The position numbers and the translations under genes were made by a program. DNA of 64,000 bases from Gnetum montanum (Eukaryota > Streptophyta > Gnetopsida > Gnetales > Gnetaceae): positions 247,709 through 311,708 of the forward strand of contig MNCI01034785.1 in assembly GCA_015680685.1 (NCBI GenBank), given 5' to 3'. Below, piece by piece: positions 11,345 to 21,779 of the stretch; positions within the stretch are counted from its first letter, which is position 1; each line of letters begins with the position of its first letter. The notes beneath the pieces are model-generated. The model was given only the letters and a program-made list of their open reading frames with translations, ran no database searches and was not told the origin of the DNA.

Positions 11345-11994
11345 CAACTAAGAATCTACCATGTGTCCATGTGGGGCACCTGAGTAGAAATGCTTTAAAT
11401 GAAATGCACTACGATTTCTAGGTAACTTATTACCTTGCACATCAGTAATTTTTTATAAATTAGGGCCAATAACATCTTTAACTTGGAATGGGATTGACCA
11501 CATAGGAGAGAAATTACCTTGAATATTTTCTTGGTCAAATATTCTACCTCTTTCCAGGACTAGGTCTCCTATCCTAAAGACTTCACCAACATACTTTTTG
11601 TCAAGACATCGTTTAACAATTTCTTGATAATTATGATCAAGACATAATATTAACTTCTTTGTTCATTTTATATTAAGCACTAAATTCGGATTTTTCATAA
11701 TATGAATAATTTTAGATTCCATAAGTTCATCAAGTTCATCTTTTATCTAGGTTTCTATCTTCTGTTTAATAGGTCTAAGTCTTGATGAGTCATTAATACA
11801 ACCTCTCTATGAACTTTTTGAATGGATATGTCAGTAGGATTTGGCACACCTTCTAATGTTTTAAGGGATAGGATGTCTTCTATACCTTTATCCTCCCTTA
11901 AATGTGGAAAATCATCCAAAAGAAATCTCATTTCAATATGATAAGGTAAGGTATCTTCAAAGATTTTTTCACATTCACTAGAAGTCTGATAGTG
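11345..11994 (-). pseudogene. E3 pol remnant: RT start joined to integrase end
   Basis: After the protease the minus strand encodes an RT-leader region ending RPIKQKIET (+1 frameshift) and then DELDELMESKIIHIMKNPN, the entry of gypsy RT. Within about 25 codons it changes to NYQEIVKRCLDKKYVGEVF, IGDLVLERGRIF and later VQGNKLPRNRSAFHLKHFY, which is the integrase C-terminus. The RT catalytic core, RNase H and integrase core are therefore missing. The frame is open across the junction except for one TGA. Normally about 800 or more residues separate these parts. This is an internal deletion. Confidence 0.75.
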
Positions 11995-12573
11995 TTAGAT
12001 GGCATCTATATTAGAAAAAGGATTTGTTTTTGTAATTTTACTCACATGGCCATATATAACATGTTTTCCATGCTCAACCTCAATAACTCCAATGTAAATT
12101 TTAGTGTTTTGGTTTTCTAGGAATATATTTTGTTGATCAAAGGTTGTTACCACTTGCTTATAGAAGGGTTCTCTAGGTATAATCATATATTCAAATTTTC
12201 CTTTAATAGGAATAAATAGCTTTAAGAAATCCAACCTAAAGAAGCCCTTGAACTTGTCTACAAAATTCCTATATAAGAACATACCATAAGTGGATGACAT
12301 GTCAACTACTAAGATATTCATGTAACATGTAAATGTAGGGTATTGTTTCAGCTGTACTTTCACTCCCTTTAATGATCCTACGATAGGTACATTAGACCCA
12401 TTGAGTTGTATTACACTTTTCATTTGTGATATCATGTGTGCTCTTAAGGGTTTACAAACCTTGAGTGGCATGATACTAACAGTTGTGCTAGAATCCATAA
12501 AACAATGATGGACATTCTTTCCTAAAATAATCAAAGTCATCAAGAAAGGAGATTGATCTTTCTTTCTTGACAT
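11995..12573 (-). pseudogene. E3 aspartic protease region
   Basis: A 192-codon open frame. CFMDSSTTVSIMPLKVCKPL (about residues 25-44) is the retropepsin active-site block, but D-S-G-A has become D-S-S-T, so the catalytic glycine is lost. Downstream YMNILVVDMSSTYGMFLYRNF matches the second half of plant gypsy proteases, where ILG-R is usual. In the family the enzyme cuts gag-pol during particle maturation. It is followed by the RT-leader in the same frame after a TAA. Confidence 0.7.
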
Positions 12574-12699
12574 GGAATTGTTAGAGCTTTTTATTGATAA
12601 TGTGTTAGGAATTTTTGTGAAGTGAACTTACCTTTTAGGGATTGGGGATTTTCGTTTATTAGCTTTCAGTCTACGAACTACCTCTTGGATCACATCTTT

Positions 12700-14182
12700 C
12701 ATTTAGTTAAAGTGTAAAAGGTCCTACATTGAAATGGTATCTTTGATTTTCTTCAAATCCTCAACTAGATCATAAGTCTTTTGTTCATATTTAGCTTTTT
12801 GTTGAGGTGGGGTTCTTCTAAGTATAGATTAATGGTTAAGTCATTGTGTAGCATTTGTTTGGGATGACCTAGTTTGGTTGTTTTGACTAGGAGCTTTCCT
12901 ATTCGAAGGAGTATAAAGATTATTTCTAGTTTGTGGTTGTGTGTGTTTATAATGTCATTGATTCCACGATAGTGAGTGTTATGTGGGTTGGAATCACTTT
13001 CCATAACTTGTTCTAATGAAAAAACCTCTTTGTCTTCTATTTCATGAGGTACATCAAGGACCATAATTGGGGTTTTTCCATTTTGTTGACCTTGGGTATT
13101 ATTGCCATATAATTCAAAGAATTGAGGACAAGTTCTCTTAGAATGTTGCCTCATGTTATGGAGGTGAAAATAATCATCATTGACTAATGAACTTGGCTTT
13201 TTTTGGTTGTATAGGATCCTTGTTTTCTTGTTTCAATTCTACCACTTCATTCAAATGCTTTTGTAGTGAAGTTAATATCTAGGTCATCTAATTTTCAGTT
13301 TGAGTTGTACATCCAATAGGGTTGGATATCCCATTTGGGTTTACAATTGATTGGATTAAGGACTTTGATTGGTCATCATTCAAACTAGTGTTAGATGGTA
13401 GGAATGAAGAAGATGTGGGACCTTGAAAATTATTGTTTGAAGGCTGAGTAATTTGAAAAGGGGGAAGGAGTTTGGAATGTAGTGTTGGTCATTGGGAAAG
13501 TTGGTAGAGGTAGAGGGTTAGATTGCATATGATTACTCATGCTCATCATCCCAAAATGGGGTTGGATGTTGTTCATGAGGGTAATTTGTTCTAACTCCAT
13601 AACTTAAGCCATTGCTCACTATGTTTCTATTATGTTGGGATTGGATTTGATGGCATAGGAAAAGAATGGATTAATGATAGAGAGGTAGAAGTTAACGATA
13701 CCACTGGGTTGTGGGCACTTCTTACTTGGAACATAAGTGAGTTGATGGAGGAATCTTATATTTTAATCTCGAAAATTTTTTCCCAAGTATCTTTCTTAAG
13801 TTTGTGAAGTTGCTAGATGCTATGGTAGGGCTAGTGAACTTGTCAAACTAAATTAGGAAATTATTCTTGAATTCTTGCCATGAGTTAATGGAGGCATTAG
13901 GGAGCATAAAAAATTGCTAGTTTCTTTTCTCCTAAAATTCACAAAGACCCTACATGCTACATCATTTTACACAATGTTATGGATCCCTAGTAAGGTTTTG
14001 AAACATTGTACATGTTTGCAGGCATCACTAGTTGGGTTTGTTGGGTCAAAGAAGAAATTTATATTTTTGAGTGATTTTGGGATATTGTGGTAGTTTGTAA
14101 AGTTAAAGGGGTTGCTTACCAAGGTAGTTGGGGGTTGATTGGCTACCATCCTAGTCCAAATTCTCCTACCACTAGCACTCAA
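12700..14182 (-). pseudogene. E3 gag
   Basis: Degraded gag upstream of the protease. 13967-14182 encodes a piece with FNFTNYHNIPKSLKNINFFF and PTSDACKHVQCFKTLLGI. The segment near 13800-13900 gives SWQEFKNNFL and further gag-core sequence. 12765-13154 begins MRQHSKRTCPQFFELYGNN, which resembles the end of a zinc knuckle (H-x4-C) followed by a linker. Several stops and frameshifts separate these pieces. Confidence 0.55.
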
Positions 14183-14775
14183 GAAAAATAAAACTTCTCA
14201 TTTCCTTAATGCAAAGAGATGGGTGACTAGTCCGTTAGGAGTAAAGGAGAGTTCACTCATAAAACAAAAACTACAAAATATGATTATTAAGATAAAAATA
14301 TGAGGTTAATTAAAAAAGAAAATAATATTTTGAAATAATATTTTTTTGACAAAGTAAAAAACAATAAAATATGCTATTTTTAAAAAAAGATAATTTTTTT
14401 CTAAAAGTAAAATAAATGCATGAAATTACAAAGCTTATAAAATTTTTTTAAAAGAAGAAAATAATAAAATAATAAAATTAGGAAAATAAAATTAAAAGTG
14501 AATGAGTAATAACACAACCTTACCAAGGTCGGGATTTAGGTAAGGACTACCAAAACATAAATCTAAAAAAGAAGGATTGGGAAATAAGGGTTTAAAAAAA
14601 TTTTTTGGTAACAACAATTTTTAGAAAATGGGAAACATAAAAAAATTCATAAAATAAAGGCTCTAAAGACAAAGGTTTTTTTAAAAAATTCAATAGGTTC
14701 CAAGATAGGATTAGAAAATGAAATAGCCACAAGAAAATGGCAAGAAGAGCTGATAAATAAAGGGTGGGAGAAATG
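14183..14775 (-). other. E3 5' leader, A-rich
   Basis: Very A-rich non-coding sequence between the E3 PBS and its gag (on the minus strand). No gene seen; homopolymeric A and T runs at 14290-14480 and 14590-14690. Confidence 0.5.
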
Positions 14776-14792
14776 ATCTTCTTCTAGCACCA
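14776..14792 (-). other. E3 primer binding site
   Basis: The minus strand reads TGGTGCTAGAAGAAGAT, the E4 site with CG changed to TG and two G-to-A changes. It starts six bases inside the LTR end at 14799, the same spacing as in E4. This fixes the orientation of E3 as minus and marks 14799 as the LTR boundary. Confidence 0.75.
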
Positions 14793-14798
14793 AAAAGG

Positions 14799-15077
14799 TG
14801 TTGATACATAAATTTTGGACACACCAACACCTAGGGAAAAGCTTCTTTTAGGAGACTATTACCTTGAGTGCCTCCCATATGGGTACAAAAACTTGAGAAT
14901 AGTCTTAGCTAGTAAGGGCTATGTGGACTTTTGAAAATAATAAATTAAAAAACTAAAATTTAATTAGAATGCATTAGAATTTAAAATAAGTGATTCTCTA
15001 AAATAATAGAGAATTAAAAAAATTAAATTTTTCTGTGGTCTTGCTGCTAAAACACCACTAATTTTAGCCTAACACTT
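14799..15077 (-). repeat. E3 5' LTR (right copy), truncated by E4
   Basis: A direct repeat of 8796-9045 begins TGTTGATACATAAATTTTGG. Similarity fades after 15045, and the copy stops where the E4 LTR starts (TGAAACAAG at 15078). Confidence 0.7.
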
Positions 15078-15159
15078 TGAAACAAGAACAACCCACACTT
15101 GAGCTTTCAGACACAAAACTTTGACCTTGTCCTGGAACTCATGCTGAATTGCAAATTTT

Positions 15160-15800
15160 CTCACTCACACTGCAGGTCACACTGTGGTGTGAGTCCAATG
15201 TGACCAATTTTTAGAGCCTCAAAACTGAGTCAAAATGACTTGATTTCAAGGGTGCAACTCATCCTCAGGGTCCACTATTGACAACTATGGGTTCCAGACT
15301 TTAGAATATAAGATTTTAGCTCAAAATTGTAGGTTTTTAGAAGAGTTTTTTGGGTCACATTGCAAGTCACGCTACAGCGTAAGTCTAGTGTGACCAACTC
15401 CAGGAGCCTCCAAACCAAGTCAAAACGATCGAACTTCCAAGGTGCAAATCATCCTCAGAGTTCATGGTCGACAACCTGCAGTCCTATCTTTAGAATTCTA
15501 AAATTTAGAATGTTAGATTTCAGCTCAAAATTGCAAGTTTTTGGAAGTTTCTTGAAGTCATGCTTCAGGTCACATTATAGTGTGAGTTTAGCATGACCTA
15601 CCATAAACATCTCAAAATAGGTTATTTTCAACCTCAGTTTCTGACTCTCAAGATCAACCATTGCTAGATAGTTGTTGCACTCAGGAATCAGGGTTCAAAG
15701 TTTGAAATTTGATGAAAATGTATGAGTCTTTGTTCACTCACGTTGAGGTCACACTATAGCATGAGTGTAGCATGCGCATGCTCAAGTTATGTTGAGACAA
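15160..15800. repeat. Tandem repeat of about 190 bp inside E4 LTR
   Basis: The core 'GCAGGTCACACTGTGGTGTG'-like segment recurs at about 15163, 15355, 15557 and 15738, with spacings of 192, 202 and 181. The core is itself an inverted repeat (CTCACAC ... GTGTGAG). Text between cores is shared too: TTTCAAGGGTGCAA and CCTCAGGGTCCA in unit 1, with close variants in unit 2. Confidence 0.75.
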
Positions 15801-16191
15801 AATCAACTCACGCTGGAAGTTCCTGTCAAGAAAAAACACTCAAAATAGTCACAAAACCACTCGAATCAACATCCTACAATAATCAAGTTAGAAATCTAGA
15901 AGTTTCAAGCAAGCTAGAGCTAATTTCTCCTATTTTACATCATCCTTTCAATGTAAATTTTCATTTGTGGGCTTGCCAAGCCCTCACGTTCTAAATTGTA
16001 TGTGCTTCTATGGGCTTGAGTAAGCCACATGTTATAAGATACAATGCACTTGGTCTAGAACGTAGCTTGCCTACACACATCCAACTCACATACAGCTGTC
16101 TATTGGACATGTGTCACTTGATCTGACCTTCATCTCATCTCCCAGTCATTGATTCCATTCTCATATTTTGCACTTGAGCCCAATCTATCCC

Positions 16192-16199
16192 TATAAATA
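16192..16199 (+). promoter_or_regulatory. TATA box of E4 LTR
   Basis: TATAAATA in CCCTATAAATACCC. A degraded G-box-like palindrome GACATGTGTC lies 78 bases upstream (16105-16114). Transcription of E4 would be expected to start roughly 30 bases downstream, before the 3' half of the LTR. Confidence 0.6.
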
Positions 16200-16752
16200 C
16201 CCTATAAATTCACATAAACAGGGTGGAAAATTTTTGAGTTAAATGGCTTAGGAAACTCAAATAAGAAATCCTTTGGTGCTCGACACACTCTAACTGATAG
16301 CATCCAAGCACCTCTAAAACACATCACATCACATCACCTTGGGGCTTGCTGCTTGACCTTCCATCTACATGTGTAACTACGCTTTGACTGGTGCACATCT
16401 TTTCTATGCAATACAATATAGCTTATTTTGTGATCCATTATACTATTTACTCTATTTTACATTTAGTTCATGTTTTTTTCACATTTTGATTATGATACTA
16501 GTTTAAGTTTACATTTCGTACATGTTGTTTCACATTTTAAAATATTAGTCACAATAACCCCAACGCAAGCAATAGTTTACGCTTGGGGAAGTCCTCGGTT
16601 GATTTTCATGTAGACCATCCAAGGCACTCTGCCTCATATACTTTTCCAACTTGCCCTCAGGTGAAGGTAGGGTCAATTATTTCTACTTGATGATCTTTCA
16701 ATGTTTTTTCCCTTCCAACCTTACATTGATGATTTAGATCAGTACAGTAAAT

Positions 16753-16769
16753 TGGCGCTAGAAGGAGGG
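16753..16769 (+). other. E4 primer binding site (best preserved)
   Basis: TGGCGCTAGAAGGAGGG starts six bases after the LTR end. The leading TGG pairs with a tRNA CCA end. I did not assign the tRNA. It is the reference for the decayed sites of E1, E3 and E9. Confidence 0.8.
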
Positions 16770-17060
16770 CCAATTGTCTATTGTCTGTTAAAACATAGAT
16801 CACACTACCTATCCAAACTCTGCATAGAAAAAATATTGAAATTAAAGCCCAAATTATCTAGTTAGCTTACATATGGTGGCTTGACTTACCCATCCTATCC
16901 ATCCATCTTGATACCTCACGGTGCAGTGAACTCATACTGTAGTTTGGTCATGCTGGTCACACTATAGTTCGGTCATGTTGTTGGTCACATTGGTCTTGCT
17001 ATAGTTTGTTCACACTATAGTTACTCATATTCAACATTGTCTAGACTAGTTTACTCATGT
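16770..17060 (+). other. E4 leader with short repeats
   Basis: Non-coding leader. At 16925-17035 a short motif like CTATAGTTTGGTCATG recurs about five times at irregular spacing. Confidence 0.5.
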
Positions 17061-18100
17061 TTATTATGGAATCCTCATGAATTAACTTGGTAATGTTGCC
17101 AAACTCTAACTTTCGAATTGAAACCTTGAACCCTGTGACTACTACCGAGTCCATAACTATCATCAAACAAATAAACACCCAAGGACCTACACACCAGTCA
17201 CTCAGGCTATAGGGTAGAGACCCTGCCTATGCAATTCTTACACCCAAATAGTATAACTTCATCTATGTCAAGATCCAAGCAAACTTACCCATCGATCATG
17301 TAGAGAGAGAAGCAAAGAGAGACTATGAAATTATCCACAAAGGAGCTCATGAATTCATCCCCTCAGCATTTGACATAATCCCACTCTGTGAACACCACCA
17401 TAAACTCATATCCCAACTCCTCATGGTGAGAAGCCAAGCCTTATAGAAACCTCTGATAGAGCCTCAATGTGGAGATGAGGAAGACAACTTTGCAGCCCAA
17501 TCTAAACATGGGGATTCATACGATACCATTAGTCTACATGCCCATAAAAAATCATTATTTCAACCTTTCTTGGAAGAAACTATGTTTCCACCACTAGCTT
17601 CTCTATAATAAGTAGCCACTCACATTCCTATCTTCTCCATGTCCAACGTTCAATCCAACACATCCACTTCCATCATACCTCTGCAAATACAATCCCAATA
17701 GCCTCCTCCCCAAACTAATGTAGGATTAACCTTTTGACATCAAGTGATTGGGATTCCATCAATCATACCAGCTTCCATGTCCACCTGTTACATACCTCAT
17801 GTGCAAATCCAACAAGCATCACTAACTGCTTCACAACATGTGACTAGGTAGTGGGTCCCACCAACTATTTAGCAAAACCTATATACTCATTATAGCATAC
17901 CACACTCCATCATATTAACCCCAAATGACATCCCACCGCAACAAACAATAGTCCAACAACCTCTCTCTCCACAAATGATTCCACAATTGATTCATTATCA
18001 ATTACCATCAACTCAAACTGTTGGTTTGCCCATAACTCAAGAGTGGGTGGATACGAAGAAAATGATGCACTCATTAGTAGAAGAATTAAATTTCTTAAAA
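17061..18100 (+). pseudogene. E4 gag
   Basis: One frame with a few stops reads NPVTTTESITIIKQINTQGP, then YNFIYVKIQANLPIDHVERE, KRDYEIIHKGAHEFIPSAFD (about 17310-17370) and LISQLLMVRSQAL. A proline/glutamine-rich stretch with QQPLSPQMIPQLIHYQLP follows near 17950-18010. The KRxYExIHxGxxEFIP block is also present in the gag N-termini of E5, E6 and E9, so these elements are related. The gag core and zinc knuckle were not found, and the reading passes into integrase sequence near 18100-18200. Confidence 0.65.
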
Positions 18101-18199
18101 TTGTGAACACTGAGGAAGTCAAGGTATTAGGCTTCTATCAAGATGATCCAATCAACTCCTTGTTTCCATCGCTAACCTTGCAAAAGGGAATTTTGCGAT

Positions 18200-18617
18200 A
18201 GAACACCCTACAACCTAGTCTACAAGTCTGAAGAAGTGTTGCCCCTGGAATTATAGAATCCTTCATTACAGATGTTCCTATTGATAGTTATAAATGAGAC
18301 TCAAAAAAATGAGTCCAATATCGTGGATTTAGACTCAGTAGAGGAGAAACTCATCCATATGCTCAACACCATTGAAAGGTATCAAGATAGGCAGAAATAG
18401 AAGCATCATCACAACTTGCATTAATGACCGATCAAGAAAGGAGACTTGGTTCTCAAAGCCATTCGTGAACCAATGGGAAAATTCTCTACAAGATAGCAAG
18501 GCCCTTTCTTGGTTTTCAATGCAAACAAAAATGGAGCTTTCAGGCTAGCAGACATCAACAATAGCAAACACCCAAATCCAGTGAATCATATGTATCTGAA
18601 GCAGTACTACATCTAAA
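18200..18617 (+). pseudogene. E4 integrase C-terminal part
   Basis: YNLVYKSEEVLPLEL matches the end of the gypsy integrase core. DLDSVEEKLIHMLNTIERYQ, KKGDLVLKAIREPMGKF and NGAFRLADINN then follow, and the part ends PVNHMYLKQYYI-stop at 18615-18617. It is well preserved, with one internal TAG. Protease, RT, RNase H and most of the integrase are missing between this and gag, so E4 has a large internal deletion. Confidence 0.8.
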
Positions 18618-18649
18618 TGTTGACTCAGCTCAAACGCAAGGTAATCAAC

Positions 18650-19015
18650 ATCCACTACAACATAAAACTAGAAATGTTGTACACATCCACTATGATGTAA
18701 AATTGGCATTTCTTGCACACATCTTCCACGATGCTAAACTGGCAAAGGTTTTGACCATCCACCATGATGTGAAACTAGCAAGGTAAGCATGCACCTGTTG
18801 AGATGCTTAACTAGCATAGGCTTGTCCCTAGGTCACGAAATAAAACTAACACCCACAAAACGGTATGTTGGGACCATAAACTAGTTTTTCCACCATTCGC
18901 TATGACGTAAAACTAGCAGGCTTTAGTCTACCTAGACTTTCAATTGGGACCATGGTCTACTGACACTTAAAACCAGCAACAATGGTCAACCAGGACTCAA
19001 AACTAGAATCCGTCA
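18650..19015 (+). repeat. 3' tandem motif array of E4
   Basis: About eight diverged copies of a unit near 40 bp whose core is like CCACNATGNNNTAAAACTAGCAA. Examples are at about 18665, 18700, 18735, 18770, 18805, 18905, 18960 and 18995. It starts immediately after the integrase stop. The same motif follows pol or gag-protease in E5, E6, E7, E8 and E9. Confidence 0.7.
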
Positions 19016-20184
19016 ACAGAAAATCCATGAAGCAAGAAAGTGTGATCACTCTTGCACTCCATCCCTACCAAATGGAATGGGAAAGGCATTGGGACAAATG
19101 CAATGCCACTACCCCCACTAGCATCTTACTGATTCCTCATATATTCTGAAAGGCATACTACTAACCCCTCAGAGATGTTGCTATGACAACCACTCTATAG
19201 TTGCAACTCCTAGGATTAACTTCATTAGTTGGGACCCCAAAAAAACTATGGTCATCCATAGTCTCGGTAGCCTCCACCTGTTGCTACCACTAGACTCTGG
19301 CTTAGCAAATTTATTTGACTAGTTCTTTGCCTAGCCATTTGAGCAAGATGAATCTAGCTATCAACAGCTACTTCATGAGTTGTGGGATCAACATTGGGAC
19401 CCTTGCTCCTTGCTATGGTCCCTTTTTGTGGCCTACACTCTCCTTTTCACTTCAGACAGTGCTTGTTTCAATAGCCTCCCTAGCGATTAGGAAGATTTCT
19501 TTCACTCTCTCTTCTAGTTATGTTTTGCAGGTTACTTGCTACCACAGCGTTGATCGAGGATGCATTCGCTAGGAGATGAGGTGTCACGGCATTCTGAGGT
19601 GGCTGCTCAAACTAGCCTAATTTATTGGGAGTGCAAACCCTACCTCTCCCTCCATCAGACACCTTACTTCATCTTCTCCTTCCCTTGTCCTTATAACCTC
19701 CTTTACCCTTTTCTTTGTCTGTATAGAATGTGAACATATAATCAATTATTTTGCATCATCATGTCCATGAACTAGTATAACAAAACTCACCTCGTGGAAT
19801 GTAAATTTCACTCTCAAAAAAAGGCTAGGCTAGGCAAAATGGATGTAAAACAACTTATCCAGGCCATACAGGTATAACACAACTTGTCTGAGCAAGCCCT
19901 TCATCTGCAGTATAGCAATGTAATCTCTCGCAAATGCACCTATGACAGGATGTCCAAAAATCTTGTTTGTGAAATTTTCCTATTCACATACTTGATTCTT
20001 CCCCAAACCTCCCTCCTCAAAATTCTTTAAGATCCATCCTATTCTCCTTCTCCTACCTTTGCACTACTGAGTTTTATAGAGTGAAATCTGAATAGTTGCC
20101 GATGGATGTCGTTGGTGTCTTTATCTCTCTGGTGTTTCATATTCTTTGTCAACGTCTTTCAGGAAATCCCTCTAAATGTTAACA
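19016..20184 (+). other. E4 3' non-coding region; no gene seen
   Basis: About 1.2 kb between the motif array and the polypurine tract. The open frames here (19315-19572, 20106-20336) have no recognisable domain. The corresponding region in E7 is about 1.0 kb. Confidence 0.5.
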
Positions 20185-20193
20185 AAGAGGGGC
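20185..20193 (+). other. Polypurine tract before LTR at 20197
   Basis: AAAGAGGGG, three bases before the LTR start. It would prime plus-strand DNA synthesis, and it marks the LTR at 20197 as a 3' LTR. Confidence 0.55.
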
Positions 20194-20299
20194 TATTGAA
20201 ACACCATGAAAATTTCAAGGCCTCAATAGTTCAGCAAAATCTTGCAACTCAGAAAAGGATTTTCCATAAGTCGCGGCTCAACAAGTTTCCGTTTTGGCT

Positions 20300-20930
20300 A
20301 AGGGTCTGTTATGCCACACTATGCAGTGCAGCGTAATGGAATCCAAAGGACAAAACAATACAAGGGGTTCACAATGGCAAGTCTTCAACTTCAAGAGTTG
20401 GCTATGTTTCAAAAATCTTAACTTTTAGCATGTTATGACACATTACGCAATGCAGTGTAATATAGCATAACATGGTGTAATGCTAGAAGATAGTCCATCT
20501 AATTGCAACAATGGAGATAGCAAAATTTGAGACCTCGATGGTCCAGTAAAATCTGAAGGCTCAAGAAAGGATCTGCAACACATCGCACATCTCAAAAATT
20601 TTTCCTTTTTTTTGGCGAAGGGCCTATTATGCTACACTGTGCAGTGTAGCATAATAAACCCCAAAAAGAATGAACAGAAACAAGGGAAGCATGATGACAA
20701 CACTTCAATTTTTTGCAGGTTCGCTATCTTATGCTGAATTATGCTATGCAATGTTATGTAGCATGATGCAGCATAATACAACCAACCATGGAGATAATAC
20801 AATTCAGGCATCAACAATTCATACATCACAATATTCTTTCTAGCATATTACAGCACAACTGTGGAATAGTTTGTTGCCAAAGCTCCAACAAAAGTAGATT
20901 ACGACACATTACGCTTCAAAGTGTCTTGTA
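20300..20930. repeat. Hairpin-rich repeats in LTR, with 32-base palindrome
   Basis: Variants of ATGCTACACTATGCAGTGTAGCATAA recur at about 20307, 20430, 20625, 20730, 20845 and 20900. The one at 20625-20656 is a perfect inverted repeat with 15-base arms and a 2-base centre. A related repeat lies in the solo LTR near 32885-32915. Confidence 0.7.
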
Positions 20931-20990
20931 GCATAGCGCCGCAAGCTTCAAACATGAACACATAAAGTCAATGGAATTTTGTAGTTTCAG

Positions 20991-21041
20991 GACACGTGTC
21001 ATCTAAACCACATTTTTCTCCTGACCCTAACCTTATAAATA
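20991..21041 (+). promoter_or_regulatory. LTR promoter: G-box palindrome plus TATA box
   Basis: GACACGTGTC at 20991-21000 is a perfect palindrome containing CACGTG, the plant G-box/ABRE core. TATAAATA follows at 21034-21041, 33 bases downstream. G-boxes are bound by bZIP and bHLH factors in plants; stress response here is inference only. Confidence 0.6.
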
Positions 21042-21779
21042 CTCCAGTTGACTAGGATCAAAGGGTTGGCAAAATTTTCTCTCAATACGTAAACTTTCTC
21101 CATGAGAAATTATCTTTCACTGGAAATTGTTGGAAATTTTTGGAAAATATTGACAAAAATAGGATCAGCGATCATAATAATATCAAAGGTGATTGGCAAG
21201 AATCTCTGATCAGAAATAGCCTATTAATGGACATTCTGCTTCAGGTCTGACTCCCTTGCACCCAAATTGGCTAGAACAAGGTAGATTGACCTTTGCTTGT
21301 TTTATCTTTAAATAGATTTCATGTTGTTGGCATGTGCTTCATCCAAACCAAAGTTCTCCTATAATCATTTTATCCAACATACTTTGTTTATAAGCTAAAC
21401 CCCAAATCTTGGGATTGCACACTCTCTAAATCCAGTATCTTGCATCTTATCTATATAGATTTTGCACCATTTTGAATAATTTACATCACTTTTGATCACC
21501 TTTGAGATTAGCGATATTATATTATCTCATTGAAATCACCATTTTTCCATCTAGTTATTACAAAATTTTACTGATCAAGTAAGTCCTTGTCTAATCAACA
21601 AGACCATTCAGGGCACCTAGGATTTGTCTTCTCTAGCATGACCCTCGCATGAATCCGGGGTTGGAACTATGTATATGGAACTCCACTTAGTATTTCTAGC
21701 AATCGACATTTGCCATTGTTACACTTGGTTCATGTCTATTTTAGCCATGATTTTTGATTACTTATTGCACTTTTTGTAG

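Larger units (their letters stand above)
15078..16746 (+). repeat. E4 5' LTR (about 1.67 kb)
   Basis: Starts TGAAACAAG and ends CAGTACA, so it has TG...CA ends. The start resembles the LTRs at 20197, 32512 and 55885. The 5' half holds a tandem repeat of about 190 bp (15160-15800). A TATA box lies at 16192, and the end is followed after six bases by a clean PBS at 16753. The open frames inside (15360-15596, 15722-15994) follow the repeats and are not genes. Confidence 0.75.
20197..21723 (+). repeat. LTR (about 1.53 kb), probable 3' LTR of E4
   Basis: Starts TGAAACACCATG and ends GTTACA. Near its end GACCATTCAGGGCACCT and CCGGGGTTGGAACT are closely shared with the solo LTR at 32512-33922. A polypurine tract precedes it, and the position after the E4 array fits a 3' LTR. 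However, it is not closely similar to the LTR at 15078, so E4 may be a composite. No 5-base duplication was found around it. The right side abuts ASG-a. Confidence 0.65.

Noticed and set aside
15078-21723. LTRs at 15078 and 20197 as an identical pair dating E4
   Set aside because: They share ends, TATA and dyad style but little continuous sequence, so they cannot be used as a matched pair.
15073-21728. CACTT before 15078 and CACTT within 21722-21726 as a target duplication for E4
   Set aside because: It would move the LTR end away from its CA, and the flanking DNA differs (E3 LTR on the left, ASG-a on the right), so the match is likely chance.
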